Assembly (NCBI GenBank): GCA_050696075.1
Contig: JBOGUF010000188.1
Coordinates: 1 to 31,656, forward strand
Length of the DNA: 31,656 nucleotides
Source of the DNA: JBOGUF01 sp050696075
GTDB lineage: Bacteria > Chloroflexota > Chloroflexia > Thermomicrobiales > UBA6265
Reading direction: 5' to 3'
Shown in pieces: positions 1 to 7,246 of this stretch. The notes below the pieces were generated by a model, which made no database searches, was not told where the DNA came from, and was given only the letters and a program-made list of their open reading frames with translations. The translations under genes were made by a program, and so were the position numbers. The number at the start of each line of letters is the position of its first letter. Within the stretch, counting starts at the first letter, position 1.

Positions 1-1165
1 ACCAGAACCAGTGCGAGAAAGGGCGCCGCCCAATCGCCTTGAGGAGGGCGTTGTCGGCCACCGACGCCCGCGCCACGATCCCTTCGCCGAGCCGGTCGTC
101 GGTGACGTAGCCGATGCCGGCTTCCCGCATCGCCGCCACCCCTCGGTTGGTGACCTCTTGCCCGTCGCGGACCAGGCGACCCGCGGTCGCGCGGCGCTGG
201 CCAGCGATCACTTCCGCCAGTGCCGTTTGGCCGTTGCCGTCGACCCCGGCGACGCCGACGATCTCCCCGGCGTGCAGGTCGAGCGAGCAATCGCGGATCG
301 CGGGCGCTCCCCGGTCGTCAACCGCTGAAACCTGATGGAGCGTCAGCAGCGGCGGTCCGATGACATGCGGCGCCGGCTGAGCCTCCCGCGGCGGCAACCC
401 ACCGAACATCAACTCGACGATCCGCCGCCGAGTTTCGTCATTGCCGCCTTGCCGCCTTGCCGCCTCGCCGCCCTCAATTCTGCCGGCGACGCGCCCCTGG
501 CGGAGAACGGTGATCCGGTCGCTGACCGCGAGGGCTTCGTCCAGCTTGTGCGTAATCAGGGCGATGGCGACGCCCTCGGCCCGCAAACGGCGCAGGATCG
601 CAAAGAGCCCGTCGACCTCGCCGGGGGTGAGGACGGAGGTCGGCTCGTCGAGTAAGAGGACGCGCGAGCCGCGAAAGAGTGTCTTGACGATCTCCACCCG
701 CTGACGCTGACCGAGCGCGAGGCGTTGCACCTCGGTCCGCGGCGAGGCGGAGAGGCCGACGTCATCGCAAAGCTCGGCCACGCGGCGTTCGGCTTGGGCC
801 AGGTTGAGCCGGAATCGATCCGTCGCGCCCAGGACGACGTTTTCGAGCACGCTGAGGTTCAGCACCAGGGCGAAGTGCTGATGGACGGCGCCAATCCCCT
901 GCCGCAGGGCGTCGGCCGGGGAGTGGAGTGTGGCGGGGCGGCCATCGATCAGGATCTGGCCCGCGTCCGGCTGATAGACCCCTGAGCAGATGTTGAGGAG
1001 CGTCGTCTTGCCGGCGCCGTTCTCGCCGAGGACGGCGTGGATCTCGCCCGCCCATAACGTCAGGGAAACTCGGTCATTGGCCACGACCGAGCCGAAGCGT
1101 TTGGTAATCTCCCGCGCCTCGACGACGGGTACAGATGCCACTTGGGGATCGGTCCGCGTCGTCAC
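1..1165 (-). CDS. ABC transporter ATP-binding protein, nucleoside/simple-sugar type (partial, 3' end outside window)
   Basis: This is the cytoplasmic ATPase of an importer, energising uptake of a nucleoside-, purine- or sugar-like solute. From the GTG at 1165 the frame stays open to the window edge (388 codons). Visible motifs are Walker A GENGAGKT (residues 47-54), the signature LALGQRQRVEI and Walker B LLLDEPTS followed by an ITHKLDEA switch. A second, degenerate nucleotide-binding half begins after the REAQPAPHVIGPPLL linker, giving the tandem arrangement of the COG3845/RbsA group (usually about 500 residues). The GTG overlaps the TGA of the upstream XDH-like gene (GTGA), so translation is probably coupled. 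Permeases and a binding protein would be expected past the left edge. The family is secure; the substrate is not visible. Purine-type substrates are suggested only by the XDH-like neighbour. Confidence 0.9.
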   Translation of the reverse strand, partial: MTTRTDPQVASVPVVEAREITKRFGSVVANDRVSLTLWAGEIHAVLGENGAGKTTLLNICSGVYQPDAGQILIDGRPATLHSPADALRQGIGAVHQHFALVLNLSVLENVVLGATDRFRLNLAQAERRVAELCDDVGLSASPRTEVQRLALGQRQRVEIVKTLFRGSRVLLLDEPTSVLTPGEVDGLFAILRRLRAEGVAIALITHKLDEALAVSDRITVLRQGRVAGRIEGGEAARRQGGNDETRRRIVELMFGGLPPREAQPAPHVIGPPLLTLHQVSAVDDRGAPAIRDCSLDLHAGEIVGVAGVDGNGQTALAEVIAGQRRATAGRLVRDGQEVTNRGVAAMREAGIGYVTDDRLGEGIVARASVADNALLKAIGRRPFSHWFW

Positions 1166-2352
1166 GATCGCCTCACCGACGTCGCCGTGGGCGACGAATT
1201 GATGGCGCCAAGGAGATTCTGAGCGCGAATGTCGAGGGCATCGCGCCCGAGGCGGCGGGCGATCTCGTCCACCTGCATCTCGCCGATCGCCGCCAGGAGG
1301 GGTGACGTTGCCGTCCTGGGCGGCGTGTTGGTGTACACACTCCGCGCGTCGAATGAGACGGCCTGCCAGCGGTACGGACCAAGCACGGGCTCCGATTCGA
1401 TCCGGAGCGGGTGGTCGCCGGCGAAGGCGCCAACATCCAGGTCGAGTCGGACCTCACGGGCCAGGAGGCGACCGCCCGCCGTTGCCGCCGTCCGCATCCA
1501 GACCCACGCACCGGGCCAGGCGCCGCTTCGTGGCCCGTCGTCGCGGGTCGCTTCCAGCCGCACCGGCCGCTTCGCCTTGCGGGCGAGCGCGGCGGCGAGC
1601 GGCGCGACTGTCAAGCCATCGTCGTTGATGCCGGGTTCGCGCCCAGGCGTCGCGGCTGTCCGCACCTGTTCCAAGGTCAGGCCAAAGATCCGCGCCAGCT
1701 TCGCCCGCAAGAGGAATGGTTCAGCGGCTACGGTCCAGACCGTCAGGGCGTCATCGGCCCAGTGGGCGGCAATTGGCGGCGACGCGACAGGCGACGGCCC
1801 GCCGCGGGCGATCTGGTAATTCCCATCGACGATCAGGTCCGCTCCGGCGAACGTCGCCGCGACGTCGCCTGACGCCGCCGACTGGCGCCAGCAGACGTTG
1901 CCGGGGTGACTAGTCCACTCCATGGGGCCGTGGAGGATGCCGGCCTGGAGGAGTTCGGTGACGTGGAGCCGCGGTGCGTCGTCCGCTAGCGCCACGTCGA
2001 GGGTGGAAACGGCCGGGCGGTTCTCGTAGGTGACGTCGATCAGGGTCAGCGCGTGGGCGGCGATGACGGGGTCCTCGGCGGCGACCGCCGCGACCGGCTC
2101 CCCGGCGAACCGGACGCGGTCGATGGCCATCAACGGTCGGTCCTCGATGAAGAGGCCGTGGTACGGATCGGTGTCGAGGACATCGTCCGAAATGAGCACG
2201 GCGACGACGCCGGGGAGCGCCTTCGCGCGGCGGGCGTCGATCCGGGCGATGCGGGCGTGCGCACGCGGACTGACCAGCACTCGGCCGGCGAGTATCCCCG
2301 TCTCGTCGACCGTCGCGCCCACGACCTCGGACGTCATCACCGTTTGAGCCAT
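1162..2352 (-). CDS. Truncated, probably non-catalytic xanthine dehydrogenase/aldehyde oxidase large-subunit-like protein
   Basis: A 396-residue protein starting at ATG 2352 with AGGGAG 9 bases upstream. Residues 13-115 look like the aldehyde-oxidase a/b hammerhead domain (LVSPRAHARIARIDA, RFAGEPVAAVAAED). Residues 170-380 resemble the first molybdopterin-binding domain (LTVWTVAAEPF, APLAAALARKAKRPVRL, VYTNTPP, DEIARRLGRDALDIRAQNLL). Family members are about 750 residues; this one stops just after the conserved NLL, so the second cofactor domain is absent. The glycine-rich GGGFGGK site is replaced by TPGREPGINDDG near 235-246, and the AFRGFG loop by RTATSPLLAAIG. Catalysis therefore looks impossible. 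The last codons overlap the ABC ATPase start. It may be a decayed paralogue or a repurposed accessory or binding subunit. Family assignment is good, role unknown. Confidence 0.75.
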   Translation of the reverse strand: MAQTVMTSEVVGATVDETGILAGRVLVSPRAHARIARIDARRAKALPGVVAVLISDDVLDTDPYHGLFIEDRPLMAIDRVRFAGEPVAAVAAEDPVIAAHALTLIDVTYENRPAVSTLDVALADDAPRLHVTELLQAGILHGPMEWTSHPGNVCWRQSAASGDVAATFAGADLIVDGNYQIARGGPSPVASPPIAAHWADDALTVWTVAAEPFLLRAKLARIFGLTLEQVRTAATPGREPGINDDGLTVAPLAAALARKAKRPVRLEATRDDGPRSGAWPGAWVWMRTAATAGGRLLAREVRLDLDVGAFAGDHPLRIESEPVLGPYRWQAVSFDARSVYTNTPPRTATSPLLAAIGEMQVDEIARRLGRDALDIRAQNLLGAINSSPTATSVRRS

Positions 2353-2558
2353 CAATGCGCGCTCCCTTTCCCGGTCCTTGGCCTTCGATCCGTCCAGGGA
2401 AATCTAGCCGGTTCGGGACGACGGCGAAAGTGGTCGGCAGCGATCGCGGACGCTTGGGCGCCGGCCGTGGAGTGGAGTTGTCCGCGCGCGGAAGCATCGC
2501 CGAGCGATGGGGCCAGCAAGCTGAAACGAGTTCGTTGGTTTTTCCTAGGACTATTGGC

Positions 2559-2587
2559 TTGCATTCTGATGTCGGACCACGTACTAT
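2559..2587 (+). promoter_or_regulatory. Candidate sigma70 promoter (TTGCAT-17-TACTAT)
   Basis: The -35 TTGCAT (2559-2564) and -10 TACTAT (2582-2587) are separated by exactly 17 bases in a locally AT-richer patch. It would start a transcript near 2594 with a long leader (about 237 bases) before the secreted-protein gene at 2831. Confidence 0.4.
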
Positions 2588-2777
2588 CATGCTAGGCATC
2601 TCATAATCGATGCGTCCACATCCCGGTAAAGTCGCGGCAGGACGGTGTTCTGTCCGATTTCGTGGCGGGATGGCGGAACAAAGAGAACAGCGGCATCAAA
2701 GGCGGCAATCGCTCTGGCACCGGCGCTGGCGCGACGCATTCCGCGGTTCGTCGCCGCTCGCCTGTGTTCGGGAGACG

Positions 2778-2806
2778 TTGACCGCGTGAACAGTACGCAC
2801 GACAAT
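2778..2806 (+). promoter_or_regulatory. Candidate sigma70 promoter (TTGACC-17-GACAAT)
   Basis: The -35 TTGACC (2778-2783) and -10 GACAAT (2801-2806) have a 17-base spacer. The start point would be near 2813, 18 bases before the ATG at 2831. This is the main reason for choosing ATG 2831 over the in-frame GTG at 2786, which lies inside the promoter. Confidence 0.45.
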
Positions 2807-2830
2807 AAAGAACGAGCGGTGTATCCTCGC

Positions 2831-4093
2831 ATGCGCCAAGTTATCGTGGTCCTGGTCGCATTGGCGCTGGTCGGGGGAGCATTCGGTCCTGCTCATTCAA
2901 CCTTCCCACACGCATTTGCCCAGGAGGACGCGGCGACGCCAACCGTAGCGGAGCCACTGACAACCGGCGACGCCGCGACCGAGGGCGAGCAACCGCCGCC
3001 CGCGGTGAACGAGCAACCCGACGAGCCAACCGAGGCGCTCATCGACCCGCCACCGGTGACGGACCTGTCACCGTCACCGGGCGAGGGCACGCTGGATGAC
3101 GTGCCGCCCTCCGATGAGATGACCGCTGCCCCTGCCGACGAAACGATGCTGGTCGAGGAGACCATCGCGCCGTCGCTGACATACGCCCTTGCCGGGCAGC
3201 CGCGCTGCCTGCTGGCCGATGGGCAACCGGCAATCGTGGCGCACGGCGGCTTCCTCGACTACGACTGCGCGGCCGACGTGCATCTCAGCGGCGCCCACCT
3301 CGCGCCGGCGGCGGTGCAACTCGATTGGACGGTCGCGGCCGGGGTCGACGGCGGCTGGTCGGTGCAGCTCCTGCCGCCCGCGGTCGATCCAAATATGCCG
3401 CCCAATTGGACCGTCGCCGGGAGCGCGATCGCCGAGTTTGCCCATCGCGGCGGGATCGGCGCGGGCGCATCGACCGACGCCCTGGACGCCTTCGAAACCA
3501 CGGCCACGCTGACCTTCGGCGTGCGCGCCCACCGCGTCATCTGCGGCACGGAGGCGCGGCCGCTGGCGGTGGAGGTCGCGGTCGCGGCCTTGCTGCCGGG
3601 CCTGGACGCCGCGACGATCGCGGACGCCGGTATCGCGCCGGAACCGTATACGCTGCGCCCGGAACTGGCGCCGATCCCCGAACCGTCGATTGCCTTCGGT
3701 GGCGCGCTCGACTTCGGCGAGGTGCGGGTGGACGCCACCGGTGTGCTCGCACCGCCCACGCCGCAAACGATCGACGTCACGGTCAGCGGGCTCGACCAGG
3801 CGTGTGGCGAATGGACAGTGCGCCTCGATACAACGACGCTGGGCGGCGACGATGGCTCGACGATCGCCGCCAGCACCCTCCACCTTGTCTCCATCAACGA
3901 CGATGCGCTGGCCGAAGGCGGCTGCCCGTTGGAGGGCGGCTGCGAGATCGCCGTGCTCCGCGCCGGCGCGGCTTCCGCGCCGGCCACCACCTTCACCCTC
4001 GGCGTCTCGCTGGTCCTACCGGATCAGCCGCGTGCAACCACGTTCAACTCGACGTTGACGGCGACGCTGGCGGACGCGAGTTCCGACTCGTAA
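2831..4093 (+). CDS. Secreted protein with acidic Pro/Glu linker and WxL-like C-terminal beta-sandwich
   Basis: A 420-residue exported protein. A signal peptide (MRQVIVVLVALALVGGAF... ending HAFAQ-E) is followed by a low-complexity acidic, Pro/Thr-rich stretch (about 33-115), then two beta-rich regions. The first carries RCLLADGQ...DYDCAADV and several Trp (DWTV, GWSV, NWTV). The C-terminal one has EWTVRLDTTTL, IAASTLHL, INDDAL and ends LGVSLVLP...FNSTLTATL. That last pattern recurs in the proteins at 4364 and 6537, so the three are probably related. No membrane anchor or sorting motif is visible. The start is set by the promoter just upstream; no clear Shine-Dalgarno precedes it. Paired cysteines (VICGTE, QACGEW, GCPLEGGCEI) suggest extracytoplasmic disulfides. 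The likely role is a cell-surface structural or adhesive protein; the WxL comparison is an inference from layout and weak motif similarity. Confidence 0.75.
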   Translation: MRQVIVVLVALALVGGAFGPAHSTFPHAFAQEDAATPTVAEPLTTGDAATEGEQPPPAVNEQPDEPTEALIDPPPVTDLSPSPGEGTLDDVPPSDEMTAAPADETMLVEETIAPSLTYALAGQPRCLLADGQPAIVAHGGFLDYDCAADVHLSGAHLAPAAVQLDWTVAAGVDGGWSVQLLPPAVDPNMPPNWTVAGSAIAEFAHRGGIGAGASTDALDAFETTATLTFGVRAHRVICGTEARPLAVEVAVAALLPGLDAATIADAGIAPEPYTLRPELAPIPEPSIAFGGALDFGEVRVDATGVLAPPTPQTIDVTVSGLDQACGEWTVRLDTTTLGGDDGSTIAASTLHLVSINDDALAEGGCPLEGGCEIAVLRAGAASAPATTFTLGVSLVLPDQPRATTFNSTLTATLADASSDS

Positions 4094-4177
4094 TCCACCA
4101 GCTCGCGATGCCAATACGCGGAAAGGAGCGGATGCCAGGGAAGACGCAACACGGTCTTGGGGAAACGAACGTGTGGG

Positions 4178-4234
4178 TCTGGTGACCCTCGGGCGAGGAT
4201 CACCAGATAGGGCGCCGGGACTCTCCGCCCTATC
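4178..4234 (+). terminator. Two tandem stem-loops between secreted-protein genes
   Basis: Stem 1: TCTGGTGA (4178-4185) pairs with TCACCAGA (4200-4207), with an inner CCTC/GAGG extension. Stem 2: GATAGGGCG (4206-4214) pairs with CGCCCTATC (4226-4234), loop 11 bases. They overlap by two bases, so they could be alternative or stacked structures. No T-run follows on the plus strand. They lie 84 bases past the stop at 4093 and 130 before the ATG at 4364, and may be a terminator, attenuator or processing site. I could not match the leader to a known riboswitch. Confidence 0.5.
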
Positions 4235-4363
4235 AAAGCCAGGAAGCCCCGGCGCACGACGAGCATCTCACATCCCGCCCGCCAGTGCATGCGCGGCAAA
4301 GGAATCCACGCTCAATCGCGGGCAGAGTGCGAGTGCTCGATGAGGAAAGGTGAACGAAGCACC

Positions 4364-5119
4364 ATGAATTTCAGGTACAAGGCTCTTGGCCTCGTTGCTG
4401 CGCTCGGACTGGCGGTGACTACCGTCGGCCCCGCGACGGCGCAGGACGTTCTCATCGACACCGCGAACGTTAGCGTCACACTGAATGAAACCGGCCAGTT
4501 CGCGGTCAGCATCCGCTCGGATGTATCGCTTCCTGCTCGCAATACGTCGGCGGTCTCCGGAGAAACAACCACGTCTGGCAACATCCGCATCGACTACGTG
4601 GACACCAAGAGCTACCGCACTCTCAGCTTCTTCACGAGGTTGGAGGCCGACGACTTCGAGTCGCAGGAGCTCACGGTGCCAATCTTTGGTGGCGCCTACA
4701 CCATTCCTGCCAGCAATCTGGTGATCCTGGAGAACCACAACCCGGTGCAGGGTCGTTGGTCAGGCGCTCATCCAGACGCCAATCCGGATGGGGATCGGAT
4801 TGGCGATATCGGCGCGACTGGACATGGGGATTACAACCTGCCTGGGTGTCTACCGAGCGGCACAAACTTCGGTCCCGGTTGGCATCCTGGTCCAGGCGAC
4901 GCTGCATACCATGATTGGACCGTCCTGCTTGCTGGGGAGAACTCGCTGGACGAGCAACGAGTCGTCGCTTGCGGCAAGGAAGGACCCGGCACAGCTGGTC
5001 ACTTCCTCGCTTGGGGCACGACGCAGCGAATTCTCGTCCAATTGACGATCCCGGCGGCCCAACCGGCGGATACATACGTGTCGACGCTGTACCTCGATGT
5101 GGTCGATAACACTATCTAG
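4364..5119 (+). CDS. Secreted protein, WxL-like/beta-sandwich, second of the cluster
   Basis: A 251-residue exported protein; ATG 4364 begins a clear signal peptide (NFRYKALGLVAALGLAVTT...ATAQ-D). ATG 4340 is an alternative start that would only lengthen the n-region. After cleavage, DVLIDTANVSVTLNETGQF opens a beta-rich domain. Shared cluster motifs are YTIPASNLVILE (compare IAASTLHL and VISAEQLSII in the neighbours) and the C-terminal LVQLTIPAAQPADTYVSTL. A central insertion of about 90 residues (Asp/Gly/Trp/His-rich, with HPDANPDGDRIGDIG and WHPGPGDAAYHDW plus two Cys) is unique to this member; its Asp-x-Asp-x-Asp spacing could bind calcium, which is inference. There is no membrane anchor. 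A perfect 10-bp hairpin follows 35 bases after the stop. No enzyme family is recognised. Confidence 0.75.
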   Translation: MNFRYKALGLVAALGLAVTTVGPATAQDVLIDTANVSVTLNETGQFAVSIRSDVSLPARNTSAVSGETTTSGNIRIDYVDTKSYRTLSFFTRLEADDFESQELTVPIFGGAYTIPASNLVILENHNPVQGRWSGAHPDANPDGDRIGDIGATGHGDYNLPGCLPSGTNFGPGWHPGPGDAAYHDWTVLLAGENSLDEQRVVACGKEGPGTAGHFLAWGTTQRILVQLTIPAAQPADTYVSTLYLDVVDNTI

Positions 5120-5153
5120 CGCCACCGCCTTGGGGCGCATGACCGCGATCGTA

Positions 5154-5179
5154 TGGACCGGCCGCTGTCGGCCGGTCCA
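5154..5179 (+). terminator. Perfect 10-bp GC-rich hairpin
   Basis: TGGACCGGCC (5154-5163) and GGCCGGTCCA (5170-5179) are exact inverted repeats around a 6-base loop. The hairpin sits 35 bases after one secreted-protein gene and 67 before the next. Only a short CTTT follows, so it is a weak or factor-assisted terminator, or an mRNA-stabilising stem. Confidence 0.55.
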
Positions 5180-5245
5180 CTTTCGCTGGCTGACGCGGGC
5201 ACTCGATACGTGTCGCGGCGGTGCGCACCGTTGGAGAGTGGAGAA

Positions 5246-6481
5246 GTGCGAAACGTGATGATTCCTCGACTGGTGAAGGCGATCCTGCTCGTGAGCCTGT
5301 CGTCCGGTTTTGCTGTTCAGGGTACGGCTTCTCAGCATACGGGTACGCCGTCGGCAGAATCGCCACCAATGGTCGCGGTGGCCTATGAGATTTTTCCCAA
5401 GGGTGGCCGACTCGGCGACCACTTCGAGCCAGTCATTGAGGCCGGCGAAACGGCGGAACTCACGGTCGTGCTCGCCAATACCGGTTCCGTCGTTTTCGAG
5501 GGGCGCACCTACGCAATCAACGCGTTTAGCGCGGTGAACGGTGGTTTCGAAGCCGCCGCGGCTGGCACTCCGCCGTCGGGGCCAACGCGCTGGCTCGACT
5601 ACTGGGAGCAGGTGTACACCATTGAGCCGGGCACCGGCATCGAGCGACCTTTCACCGTGACCGTGCCCGAGGAGACGCCTCCTGGCCAATATTTGACGGC
5701 CATTGCGTTCGAGAACGCAGATCCCCGCCCAGTTGAAGGCAGCGACGTCTTCAATCAGATCGTGCGCTTCCCGATGCCGGTCTTTATCACCGTGCCGGGT
5801 CCCGTGGAACCGGCCTTTGAGGTCGGCGAGATCACGCTGGAGTCGGCGGCCGACTATTCCCAACTTCACATTCAGATCGTCAACACCGGTAACGTCCGCA
5901 TTCGGCCGGCTGGCATGGTCACCGTCTCGGATGAGGATGGCAATACGCTCTACCGTGCTCCGGTGAGCATGGGATCCGTCTTTGCCAGAGATTCGACGTC
6001 GCTGGTGGCGGGACTCCCGGCTTTGCCCGAGGGCGAGTACCAGATCGCGGTCGATTTGACCGATTCGGAGACGGATGCGGCCGCAACGAGGGACGCGACA
6101 GTGACGGCGACCCCACCGGCAACACCGGTACCACCGCCGTCGGTGCAAATTGGCCAGGCGTCGGGGACGCCACGTCCAACCGCGGACGACGTGCAGTTTC
6201 TCGACGTCGCCGCCACGATCGACAACGCGGGTGAGCCGTTGACGAACGTGCAGGTGACGCTGCGCGTGACCAAGGACGGCGAATTGGTCGAGGACTTCCC
6301 GCTGGCGACATCGCTGACGGTTGCCACCGGGCAGACGCCGATCCAGGAGCGGTACGTCCCCATCACGGGCTGGAGTTCCGGAACGTGGGCGTTCACGTTG
6401 AGTGTGGAGGCCGTCGACCCAGGGACAGGAATTGCTCAAGTGCTGGCAACGATCGAGCTTGACGAACTTGATATCCCATAG
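5246..6481 (+). CDS. Secreted protein with DUF916/WxLIP-like N-terminal domain
   Basis: A 411-residue exported protein. GTG 5246 is chosen because GGAGAG lies 7 bases upstream; ATG 5258 (MIPRLVKAILLVSLSSGF) is a good alternative. After the signal peptide, residues 35-190 read as a surface beta-sandwich: YEIFPKGGRL, EAGETAELTVVLANTG, the Trp-rich RWLDYWEQVYTIEPGTG, then VPEETPPGQYLTAIAFE. This order (profile-type start, 'extracellular N-domain' strands, PxxxPPGxY) is like DUF916 in WxL-interacting proteins. Region 195-300 (VNTGNVRIRPAGMVTVSDEDG) and 325-411 (DVAATIDNAGEPLTNVQVTLRV) look like two more Ig-like/CARDB-type modules joined by a Thr/Pro linker. Unlike Firmicutes WxLIPs, there is no C-terminal membrane helix. 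It probably pairs with the smaller neighbouring surface proteins. Confidence 0.72.
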   Translation: MRNVMIPRLVKAILLVSLSSGFAVQGTASQHTGTPSAESPPMVAVAYEIFPKGGRLGDHFEPVIEAGETAELTVVLANTGSVVFEGRTYAINAFSAVNGGFEAAAAGTPPSGPTRWLDYWEQVYTIEPGTGIERPFTVTVPEETPPGQYLTAIAFENADPRPVEGSDVFNQIVRFPMPVFITVPGPVEPAFEVGEITLESAADYSQLHIQIVNTGNVRIRPAGMVTVSDEDGNTLYRAPVSMGSVFARDSTSLVAGLPALPEGEYQIAVDLTDSETDAAATRDATVTATPPATPVPPPSVQIGQASGTPRPTADDVQFLDVAATIDNAGEPLTNVQVTLRVTKDGELVEDFPLATSLTVATGQTPIQERYVPITGWSSGTWAFTLSVEAVDPGTGIAQVLATIELDELDIP

Positions 6482-6536
6482 CGTCGCTTCGGAGGGCATG
6501 TCGCAGGTTTGCGCGGAGCGGGGGCGGAGAGAACGG

Positions 6537-7118
6537 ATGACGCGCGGAACTCGACTGGTAGGACTTTCCGTGGCGGTCTTGATCGCCCTGGGGGCGGCGC
6601 GGCCGACGGGGGCTCAGACGACGGCCGAGACCGGTGTTACCGTGACGACGCAGAATGCGGGATCGTTCGTTGTCGAGTTCGCGGCGCTTGATGGCGGCTA
6701 TGCCTTCGTCAATTCAACCGGCGGCACGATCGTTTCGGTCACCGCGACGACGGGAGATACCGCGACCGCCACCGTCAAGCTCGCCTGGACCGACACCAGG
6801 GCTGATGGGAATCGACCGGCATACACGATCGCCGTGCGTGCGACCGACCTAACCTCCAACGTGGACCGGCTGGATGGCAACGGTACATACGTCATCTCGG
6901 CCGAACAACTCTCCATCATCCAAGTCGGGGATGATGCACTGACTCCACCAATGTCGCTGGACACGCCTCGGACGATCTTTATCTCGGGTCCGGACCCAGC
7001 GGCGGGCGAAGGCAGCCTCGTGATCGTGATTCAGCTCAACATTCCGCCGTCGAGCTATCCGACCAAGTATTCGACGACGTTGGGCGTCGAGATGAGCCCC
7101 GGCGGCGATGGTCCATGA
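6537..7118 (+). CDS. Secreted WxL-like protein, last of the cluster
   Basis: A 193-residue exported protein 55 bases downstream of the DUF916-like gene, probably co-transcribed. ATG 6537 has GGAGAG upstream at good distance; ATG 6498 is in frame but only one base from its GGAGG. The signal peptide TRGTRLVGLSVAVLIALGAARPTGAQ is followed by VTVTTQNAGSFVVEF, a beta-rich domain with YTIAVRATDL, YVISAEQLSII, VGDDAL and the terminal LVIVIQLNIPPSSYPTKY-STTLGV. These correspond in order to EWTVRLDTTTL, IAASTLHL, INDDAL and LVLP...STLTATL of the protein at 2831. It has no cysteines in the mature part and no anchor. Function unknown; a cell-wall-associated or matrix protein is the most economical reading. 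Confidence 0.75.
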   Translation: MTRGTRLVGLSVAVLIALGAARPTGAQTTAETGVTVTTQNAGSFVVEFAALDGGYAFVNSTGGTIVSVTATTGDTATATVKLAWTDTRADGNRPAYTIAVRATDLTSNVDRLDGNGTYVISAEQLSIIQVGDDALTPPMSLDTPRTIFISGPDPAAGEGSLVIVIQLNIPPSSYPTKYSTTLGVEMSPGGDGP

Positions 7119-7140
7119 GATAGGGTTCGATCACAACTCC

Positions 7141-7216
7141 GTCATTCCGAGCCGCCGTGAGGAATCGCTCCGGCATGGTCAGCGAGGCGAGATGCCTCTC
7201 CGCGATCGGCATGACG
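7141..7216 (+). repeat. Dispersed MITE/REP-like element (GTCATTCCGAG family), plus a 22-bp near-tandem repeat
   Basis: The element begins GTCATTCCGA and ends TCGGCATGAC, which are inverted termini with one mismatch. The inner part carries GAGGAATC and GAGATGCCTC blocks. The first 30 bases match 27 of 30 positions of the reverse complement of 28569-28600, so this is a dispersed family. At 7207-7242 the 14-base block CGGCATGACGGGGT occurs twice with a 22-base period. It lies in the 128-base gap between convergent genes. Confidence 0.6.
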
Positions 7217-7246
7217 GGGTATGGCGACCGGCATGACGGGGTGGCG

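Larger units (their letters stand above)
2353..2830. other. Intergenic region between divergent genes
   Basis: A 478-base stretch with no convincing gene. It holds the divergent upstream regions of the XDH-like gene (minus) and the first secreted-protein gene (plus), including two sigma70-like promoters described separately. The plus-strand frame is open back to 2645, but its translation before 2831 (Arg/Ala-rich, no domain) does not look like protein. On the minus strand, a weak TTTCGC-17-TAGATT pair ends near 2402. Confidence 0.6.

Noticed and set aside
2645..2830. Upstream extension of the first secreted protein to ATG 2645 or GTG 2786
   Set aside because: The extension buries the signal peptide and covers a good promoter at 2778-2806; ATG 2831 places the signal peptide at the N-terminus.
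4094..4363. Known riboswitch in the leader of the second secreted-protein gene
   Set aside because: I compared the sequence by eye with the cobalamin and cyclic-di-GMP patterns; the conserved boxes are absent.
4850..6499. Long minus-strand open frame opposite the secreted-protein genes
   Set aside because: No recognisable motif; the plus frames have signal peptides, proper ribosome sites and shared domain patterns.
7119..7140. tRNA T-arm-like GGGTTCGATC
   Set aside because: No matching acceptor, anticodon or D-arm can be folded around it.
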